A DNA stretch of 64,000 bases from NCBI GenBank assembly GCA_949752735.1, contig OX457037.1, positions 20,007,039-20,071,038 of the forward strand. Reading direction: 5' to 3'. The position numbers were made by a program, and so were the translations under genes. This DNA is from Lumbricus terrestris. Lineage: Eukaryota; Annelida; Clitellata; Crassiclitellata; Lumbricidae. Shown piece by piece: positions 59,501-64,000 of this stretch; within the stretch, counting starts at the first letter, position 1; every line of letters begins with the position of its first letter. A model generated the notes under the pieces. That model had not been told where the DNA came from. It made no database searches and saw only the letters and a program-made list of their open reading frames with translations.

Positions 59501-61602
59501 CAGTCGACACGTCGGTCGCCGGTCAGTCATACATCGGCGGCTCAGCCAGCGGACTCAGACACCGTCCGCTCAGTCACTCGGCGAACTGTAGTCAGTCAGT
59601 TATCGTGAAGAACATTGTCGTCGCTCCGACTTGCGGAACTGTATTGCGAAGGACACTTCAGTTGACATTTGGTTGCGGTATGAAGTAAATTCGATAAGCG
59701 GACATTGTGTGCTGAAAACAGTGAAAGAACTTGCAGAACTGTATTGCGGCGGACACTTTGACACTCGGTTGCTGTTCGAAGTAAGGTGTTTCAGACTGCG
59801 GAATTCGACAAGTGAAAGTTACGGTCAGAACAGTGAAACATTGCGATTGAACTTACCTGAAGGATTATTTCAGTTTACTTCGTAATAAAGTTGTTCATCT
59901 TCTTCAAGTCTCCTGATAGACTATTAGGAGCCGTACCCTGCCTTACCACTAGAGAGAGAGAACGGTCCGGGGGCAACGTCATCCTGGTGCCAAGTTCGAA
60001 CCCCCGGGTCCGCCACAGTACTTCTACAACTGCACATTTTTTTTACAATTGCACGTTAAAAATGCCCTATAGTAAAAAGCCCTATTCTAATAGTATATTT
60101 AATTGAAACTCGTGTTTTAAGAATTGCTTTTGGTGTTTCTCAGGTGACCTGATTGCTCCCAATCTTTGTTCTTTTCCGTTCGTCTATCGCGGAAATCTGT
60201 ATTACAACTGTACTCAGAATGTCAGCAATACAGGGAGCAGTCTCGGCTGCTACGCAACCAACGGAACGTGGAAAACATGTGGACAACCAACTAGTAAGCT
60301 TACGTAATTATAGTCCTATAAGCCAACAGCAGTTTAATATGCTATGTATTTGTGCATGTGTGTTTTACTCAATTTGGCAGCATAATTCTATCGAAGCAGA
60401 AATACAAAAGACATTTATTGTGTAGTTAAGAACTAGGCCTATTTTGCGGTTCTTCATTGCAGCTTAACAAAAATGCGTAGACTTGCGACGTGACTCAATG
60501 CATAGCAGTGCATAGCATTGCATAGCATTGCATAGCATTGCATAGCATTGCATAGCATTGCATAGCATTGCATAGCATTGCATAGCATTGCACAGCATTG
60601 CATAGCATTGCACAGCATTGCATAGCATTGCATAGCATTGCATAGCATTGCATAGCATTGCATAGCATTGCATAGCATTGCATAGCATTGCATAGCATTG
60701 CATAGCATTGCATAGCATTGCATAGCATTGCATAGCATTGCATATATTCTGCATAGGCTACAGCGAAAGAGATTGACCTCAGCTGCTGTGCGATTATTAT
60801 ATCCAATCGAACTGCAAGAACAGTGGACGATCGAAGCACAGACAACGCAAATTATGTATAGTCTAATAGACCGATAAAGCATATCTGAAACATGCATTTT
60901 TCATCTAGGCCTATACAGACTAAATATATTGCATTCAACTGATTGGCTTATGAATCCCACGGCTAATCACTATGATGACTTATTGTTGATTTGAAAGACT
61001 ATGAGGTTACCTGGTCGGGCATCAATATAACCATTCCCAACACAAAAGTGATGACACCAGTTTTATCCATCAATAACTGGATAGTATTCCAGCAAAGAAT
61101 TAACGGTTATCTCAGCTTTCAGGGCTACTGGAAGGACTACAAGCAAGGATTTGGCGACTGGGCTGGCGAGTATTGGATGGGATTGGAAAAGATCTACCAA
61201 TTAACCACCTCAGGTGGTTGGAGACTTAGGTTGGAAATTAAGAGTCTTCTCAGTGGCCTGTGGTCCGACCGCGAGTACGACACCTTTTACATTGACTCGG
61301 AGTCCTTCAAATACGGTCTTCATGTATCGCTGACAAGTTTTGGAACCGAAGTAGACGTTCTGAACATAGTTGGTGGAAACTTACACAACGGAATGAAATT
61401 CTCTACAACTGATCAAGACAATGATAAGTATGATCCAGGAACGTGCGCAGTGATTCACAACGCTGGATTCTGGTACAACCAATGTTTTGCCATCAACTTG
61501 AACGGTGAATATTTAGGGACAGGCAGCTTCAGATATGTCAAGAGAAATGACGGCACGGCCATCCAGCTGACTGCAGCTAGAATGATGATGAAAAGTAATT
61601 AA
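47179..61602 (+). CDS. Secreted PAN-FN2-fibrinogen-like protein, gene 2
   Basis: Exons 47179-47595, 50718-50763, 60144-60293 and 60998-61602, with the same phases (0, 1, 1) and nearly the same exon lengths as gene 1; 405 residues. Signal peptide around VVLLSLFVSLLISTSYA, PAN-like domain with nine cysteines, NCT-containing linker, FN2-like exon, fibrinogen-like exon. The Ca-site-like segment reads DQDNDK here, and the protein has an extra Cys (NCTCFNW). Introns 1 and 2 are enlarged by transposons, including the whole LTR element at 51298-60017, yet every exon and splice site remains intact. Tandem, same-strand arrangement shows local duplication followed by divergence. Confidence 0.85.
47802..49115. 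mobile_element. hAT-like element (1314 bp), TSD CTGCTCCT
   Basis: Perfect inverted ends TAGACCTGGGAGT and ACTCCCAGGTCTA. CTGCTCCT at 47794-47801 and 49116-49123. Both ends carry clusters of GTCGACTT/AAGTCGAC subterminal motifs, likely transposase binding sites. No transposase is readable. Lies in intron 1 of gene 2. Confidence 0.88.
49267..50603. mobile_element. PIF/Harbinger-like element (1337 bp), TTA target duplication
   Basis: 25-bp inverted ends with one mismatch: GGGGTCATTGCATAATTACG at the left and its complement ending GATCCC at the right. TTA stands on both sides (49264-49266, 50604-50606). Subterminal CGTAACG/CGTTACG motifs and CCCACCCACC runs occur at both ends. Non-coding. A different inverted-repeat element is nested at 49904-50361. 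Confidence 0.8.
49904..50361. mobile_element. Nested inverted-repeat element (458 bp)
   Basis: CCGGTGTCACGAGATAGGCT...TATCCCCC at the left is mirrored by GGGGGATACTCCGTTTCATG ACACCGG at the right. The interior has repeated GGATAGACTAATTCATCCCC palindromic units. No clear target duplication, so the family is unassigned. Confidence 0.65.
50718..50763 (+). CDS. Gene 2 exon 2: 46-nt linker
   Basis: Acceptor GCTCTTTTAG, donor ATGG|GTGAGT. Reads SPLRGHRNCTIYDPM. Matches exon 2 of gene 1 in length and phase. Confidence 0.75.
50890..51085 (-). mobile_element. tRNA-derived SINE
   Basis: Minus strand: a B-box-like GATTCGAATCC head, GCAAGTCCTTCACTCGCAAT body, and GGGAGCGCCTCTGAGTAG...TTGAAGGGGC tail. 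Same family as 14419-14632. It lies just 3' of exon 2 of gene 2. Confidence 0.75.
51350..53165 (+). repeat. Minisatellite of TTCCCTATG-type units inside U3
   Basis: Tens of units of 8-12 bp built on TGTTCCCTATG, TGTTCCTTATG, TGTTCCCTTGATG and TGTTCTGTTATG, giving GGAACAT on the other strand. Several frames stay open and translate into Cys-Ser-Leu/Val-Pro-Met-Phe repeats. These have no start context or family and are shadows of the repeat. Confidence 0.93.
53180..53187 (+). promoter_or_regulatory. LTR TATA box
   Basis: TATAAAAG in GGTCGGCTATAAAAGGAGCC, immediately after the minisatellite, conserved in both LTRs (59286-59293). CAGTCAACAGTCGACGGTCAGT begins 20 bp downstream, near the expected transcription start. 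Confidence 0.8.
53778..53783 (+). terminator. LTR poly(A) signal
   Basis: AATAAA followed by GTTGTTCATCTTCTTC, a GT/T-rich downstream element; also at 59884-59889 in the 3' LTR. Confidence 0.65.
53914..53930 (+). promoter_or_regulatory. Primer-binding site
   Basis: TGGTACCAGAAGTGGGG, two bases after the LTR end, starting with the TGG that pairs with a tRNA CCA end. Very similar to the site at 29820. Confidence 0.8.
54053..56437 (+). CDS. Gag-protease-(decayed RT) polyprotein
   Basis: 794 residues from the ATG at 54053 (context AAGAATGG). Retrotransposon Gag domain at about 85-255 (KFDGSGSLESFLAQF ... LVERLRQRYG ... AYRMALRLSAYQ). One zinc knuckle near 327 (CYNCGRVGHIARRC). Aspartic protease with CLVDTGSEVSIVP (Asp near 401) and MLGMDWLRANRCRIGFG. 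The RT lead-in 'PVRQPLRKQ...LETGVVE' is present. After it, only shrunken traces remain (GFCLDHCQ, FRWTIMPFDPGG, DTLDSLKG), and no YxDD active site, RNase H or integrase follows. Gag and protease look intact; reverse transcription must be supplied in trans. Confidence 0.85.
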   Translation: MDAAVAFSRLYAPAVQTTSTPATIGETNALDDSEVKSSQFLERIDFDFQDLQKKDRKTVQPSQTTASNLKRVDDQSHPCGSRKTPMKAGKFDGSGSLESFLAQFEVCSRYNRWSNSDKADFLRCSLDKSAVQLLWDFGAQEDVTYEQLVERLRQRYGADGQAETFRTQLYYRRQRPDENLSDLLHDIRRLVVLAYPVPSNATTEIVARDAFLEAIRDRELSLKVREKEPRTIDEAYRMALRLSAYQNMGDVDDRRRTQNRVRGTQGGDAGEQLQAQLDSFMVAQRKWQQELEEKMLRRMEELREPPRAAVPQRNFDLQRNSESDITCYNCGRVGHIARRCRQPRRFAGRPRESRTTETADLEPEESVANNHTAHEQPRVFSNNAIYVKATINGRLRTCLVDTGSEVSIVPFDHVEELELQPSTRTLRAANGSDIRVLGQVTLPLKFWRGFSISSNFLVSDQICEVMLGMDWLRANRCRIGFGVGAVFIGRKGIPLVKGNGLTWCRRIAVVEEIEIAPRSQCDVPSKTLYGNLALTSSAWMTESSEILPGVHVARVLLADKTSEAPVRIVNLGENVIQLQPDQLIGGLGLHPVQVAEENQESANAKVGLEENSVMDSLIRDFPEEVLTEAKDCLGESFDNHQDVFSATETDLGRTTVCERKIDTGETRPVRQPLRKQTRKHKHYREAIDRPLYQMLETGVVETICSGWAVIMVVLTSIFGFCLDHCQMSKCCRQDLYCFTCNDVRLDLRKADKMTSVRQRKFRWTIMPFDPGGNNTRCWTCSMDTLDSLKGISVE
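56438..57578 (+). other. Non-coding 3' internal region and polypurine tract
   Basis: 1.1 kb with no pol domains. It is full of short related phrases (TTTTAGG, GGCGCGTAT, GGGCACATA, TGGATG), as if built from local repeats. GGCCATGGAGGGG directly before the 3' LTR is the polypurine tract. Confidence 0.7.
57579..60017 (+). repeat. 3' LTR with minisatellite (2439 bp)
   Basis: Same order as the 5' LTR: minisatellite (about 57631-59271), TATA 59286-59293, CAGTC-rich leader, AATAAA 59884-59889, end CCGCCACA. Differs by loss or gain of one 175-bp block and isolated substitutions (e.g. CTTGTGTTC at 53056 against CTTATGTTC at 59160). Confidence 0.92.
60144..60293 (+). CDS. Gene 2 exon 3: FN2-like domain
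   Basis: After GGTGTTTCTCAG, reads [20 protein letters not shown] then YNCTQNVSNTGSSLGCYATN and GTWKTCGQPT, donor GTAAGC. Lies 126 bp downstream of the LTR element's end. Confidence 0.82.
60505..60744. repeat. 10-bp minisatellite GCATTGCATA (about 24 units)
   Basis: Almost perfect tandem CATAGCATTG copies; two units read CACAGCATTG. Since 10 is not a multiple of 3, all frames stay open on the minus strand (CNAMQCYAML-type). Located in intron 3 of gene 2. Confidence 0.95.
60998..61602 (+). CDS. Gene 2 exon 4: fibrinogen C-terminal-like domain
   Basis: Begins NYEVTWSGINITIP and contains [34 protein letters not shown] and GTCAVIHNAGFWYNQC; ends at TAA 61602. AATAAA at 62328-62333 is a possible distant poly(A) signal. 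Confidence 0.88.
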
Positions 61603-62790
61603 TAGACAAACGTTGGGATTCATTATCTCGATCCTTTGTTGCTGGCTTATCACAATGCTACGCTCATTAGTTATCAGTTATCCCAATCATAGTCATTATT
61701 TGGATGGTCGAGAATAGGCCTACCGATCTCAGAAACTCATTCCTGAGTTTGCCAATTCAGAAATATAATTAATTTTATGGTCTTCATTGTTTGCAGATGT
61801 TTAAGAATTTCTTCTTTCGTCATGTCAGTATGTAGGCTAATAGCCTACAGAGATAAGAATATTACGCTATTGCACTTATGAAATAACTAAACGCATTAGT
61901 GAACGCCACAACTCGTAAGATCATCATTGCCATCAAGAGTGAGTTCAGTGCATGTCAGGATCATTTCCCTATAGCAATGCATTAGTCTTCATGAAGTGTT
62001 TAATAAGACCTACAAAAATGTTTCCAATGGCTGACACTACAATTAGGTTTTAACGATCATCAATGATGAGAAAGTTCATGCGGTGTTGTTGTAGAGTTGA
62101 ACAGTTCTGCTTCGTTTAGATGTACCGGTAGCCTACTTGTTGTTGCTTATTTGCTTCCAGTCCATCGTATATGTATAGTTATGTGCATATCTAGGCTATA
62201 AGTATATGTAGGCCTATATGTACATGTAGGTCCATTGACGCATTAACTTATTTAATAACAGACTATCGACAAAACATTCGGCTGAATTTAAACATTAATT
62301 AAAACTAATGGATGGATGATAATTCTGAATAAAATACATTTAGTCTAGCTTGTCTGCGTTTTCTTGATCAGTGGATAGACGTATAACGGTCAACAAATGC
62401 ATTAAACAAGCCTACTATAGCATTTGGATTTGTGCTGAGCACAGTTGATGAGTAGGAAACCATGAAAAGTTAGAATTAAATTTGTGCTAATCCTCGCTGA
62501 AATTAATTCCAGGCCATATTATAATCACGCAACAACGGATTGATATCGTCACTTCAGAGATCGTCAAGCAATAAGTAGCCTTTATTATATAAATAGGCCT
62601 AGACACCAATCACAGCCTTACAGAGTCGTTGTATAGTCTATGTATCGTGGCTATAGGTGACAACGGTGACCATAACGTTAAAATTAATAATACCAAACAT
62701 GAGTCGAGCTTAAATGTGGCTACGCACATAATGATGAGTCTAGAGAGAATCTTTGCGAAGTCTGGTTGACTCTCCTCGTCTCTGTCAATC

Positions 62791-62860
62791 AATCAATCGA
62801 TCAGAATTTATATAGAAATCTTTCAAAAACTCTACGCAGAGGCGCTCCCGGTCCTTTTCG
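62791..62860 (-). mobile_element. LINE/SINE tail fragment
   Basis: Minus strand reads CCGGGAGCGCCTCTGCGTAG, then TTTTTGAAAGATTTCTATATAAATTCTGATCGATTGATTG: the shared tail with a mutated stem and an ATTG microsatellite end. Confidence 0.6.
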
Positions 62861-63854
62861 AGCGAAAAAACAGTCTTCAACAGTTGGTGAAATTCAGAAC
62901 AGTTTAGGACTTAAATTAGGAGGTGTTAAAAAGCGACTTCACTCAACTCTGAAAGTGCTCTGCTCTTTTAATTCCAATCCCAAGTCTGGATAAAAGCGAT
63001 TCTAGGCACACAAAATATAACCTTTGGCCTTTTCTATGTTTCAAGTTGTAGCCTACACGACGCTGTTCTTAATTAGGAAACTGATTAGCCTACAACAATC
63101 TTTAGGCCTGCTTTCTCATTAGACTATGCTCCTGTCAGACACTAAGGCCAGGAAAACATTGATCAGCTCTTAAGAAAATGCCAGTAACTTGAGGTCGGTG
63201 ATGCAAAATTTTAATGGGATTAGGCCTACAATAATCAATAATTTGTATAAATGGCCGTTTGAAACAATGTCGTAGGCTATGTCATTCGTAAAATAAGGCG
63301 CATAACGCACAAAATATGCTCATACGAATTTAGTGGGGTCAAGGCTACTACACAAAAACAAAACCCAAAAAACCTATTCCAAGTCGGAGTTTAAACAAAT
63401 TATTGTGTTCAGAGTAGACAGTTATACTTAAAATCAAGTTGATAAATGATACACAAGGAGCCTATACCGCTTTGCATTCTTATTTAGACACATTTCAACA
63501 AGGACAAAAAGTCCGCGTTCGTAGCAAAATGCAAAGTCTATAATAATTATTATACAAGAGTAATTTCACGGAACAATCAAACAGATTTATCAATTGCTTC
63601 ATTTAAGGCACACATTGAAAGAGTAAATGCGAAACGTCGTAGCCTACATGTTTAAATGAACGTATAAGTCTACAACACGTTTGACACACAATTCAGTGAA
63701 CACAATGTCATTTGCTATGGCTTGCAGAGCAGAGCGTATCGGAGGATTTAGTAAGTAATACAAGCAGTCTTAGTTTTCTAAAAACAAAATTGATGAAAAC
63801 ACTAAACTCAGCTTAGAATGCCTTAGATAATAACATGGACATGTATGATCGTGT

Positions 63855-63928
63855 GTGTATGTATGTATGTATGTATGTATGTATGTATGTATGTATGTAT
63901 GTATGTATGTATGTATGTATGTATGTAT
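63855..63928. repeat. (GTAT)n microsatellite
   Basis: About 18 perfect GTAT/ATGT units. Confidence 0.95.
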
Positions 63929-64000
63929 TAGTGTGGCCCTTAGCATACAGCAAAAAAATAAAAATCGTAAAATTTTGCGCGGCACCCTTTCAGTCCATGC

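Larger units (their letters stand above)
51298..60017 (+). mobile_element. LTR retrotransposon with minisatellite LTRs, 8.7 kb, TSD GTAC
   Basis: LTRs 51298-53911 and 57579-60017 begin TGTAGCGA and end CCGCCACA. GTAC is duplicated at 51294-51297 and 60018-60021. A primer-binding site follows the 5' LTR and a purine tract (GGAGGGG) abuts the 3' LTR. The internal region codes for Gag, a zinc knuckle and protease, then a collapsed reverse transcriptase; RNase H and integrase are absent. Apart from one 175-bp length difference inside the minisatellite, the LTRs are nearly identical, so insertion is recent. It sits in intron 2 of lectin-like gene 2, same orientation. Confidence 0.92.
61603..64000. 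other. 3' flank of gene 2, no gene recognised
   Basis: Contains AATAAA at 62328, a LINE/SINE tail near 62791 and a GTAT microsatellite near the end. No coding family recognised on either strand. Confidence 0.5.

Noticed and set aside
60454..60897. Three overlapping frames of CNAMQCYAML repeats
   Set aside because: Produced by the 10-bp GCATTGCATA array; every frame stays open by construction.

Overview
This is eukaryotic genomic DNA from a metazoan. It has multi-exon genes with GT-AG introns, fibrinogen-related and PAN/FN2-type extracellular domains, non-LTR retrotransposon tails, tRNA-derived SINEs, hAT/mariner/Harbinger-type DNA transposons and Ty3/gypsy-like LTR elements. The DNA is AT-rich and the palindrome TAGGCCTA recurs throughout. 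A marine invertebrate, perhaps a deuterostome such as an echinoderm, is my inference and not proven by the window.

Layout. (1) 1-6828: a partial hAT-like copy holding a nested MITE, a second MITE, then several kb with no recognisable gene. (2) 8862-23067, minus strand: a gene of at least 12 exons whose splice phases agree at every junction. It has ankyrin repeats and a C-terminal region resembling M-phase phosphoprotein 8 (MPP8, HUSH complex), but no chromodomain; instead the N-terminal half carries two copies of an unrecognised 'LKDKFWR' module. Its introns hold a LINE fragment with target-site duplications (TSDs), LINE/SINE tails and a 1.5-kb hAT element. (3) 23068-27382: gene-free, with MITEs and a SINE. 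(4) 27387-36975: a complete LTR retrotransposon of 9.6 kb with a CTAC TSD, gag only. Its Gag frame starts inside the LTR and runs through the primer-binding site. A dead mariner-like element abuts it (36982-37970). (5) 39716-44811 and 47179-61602, plus strand: two tandem paralogous four-exon genes encoding secreted proteins with the order signal peptide, PAN/apple-like, FN2-like, fibrinogen C-terminal-like. (6) Intron 2 of the second gene is swollen to about 9.4 kb by a second LTR retrotransposon (51298-60017, GTAC TSD). Its 2.4-2.6-kb LTRs are mostly a TTCCCTATG-type minisatellite just upstream of the TATA box. Intron 1 carries hAT-like and Harbinger-like elements.

How it fits together. The two lectin-like genes look like a local duplication of a recognition or defence-type secreted protein. 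The minus-strand gene resembles a component of a retroelement-silencing complex, and the window is densely packed with recent transposon insertions, most with perfect TSDs. Both LTR families have lost functional pol (one has gag only, the other gag-protease with a collapsed RT), so both would need enzymes supplied in trans.
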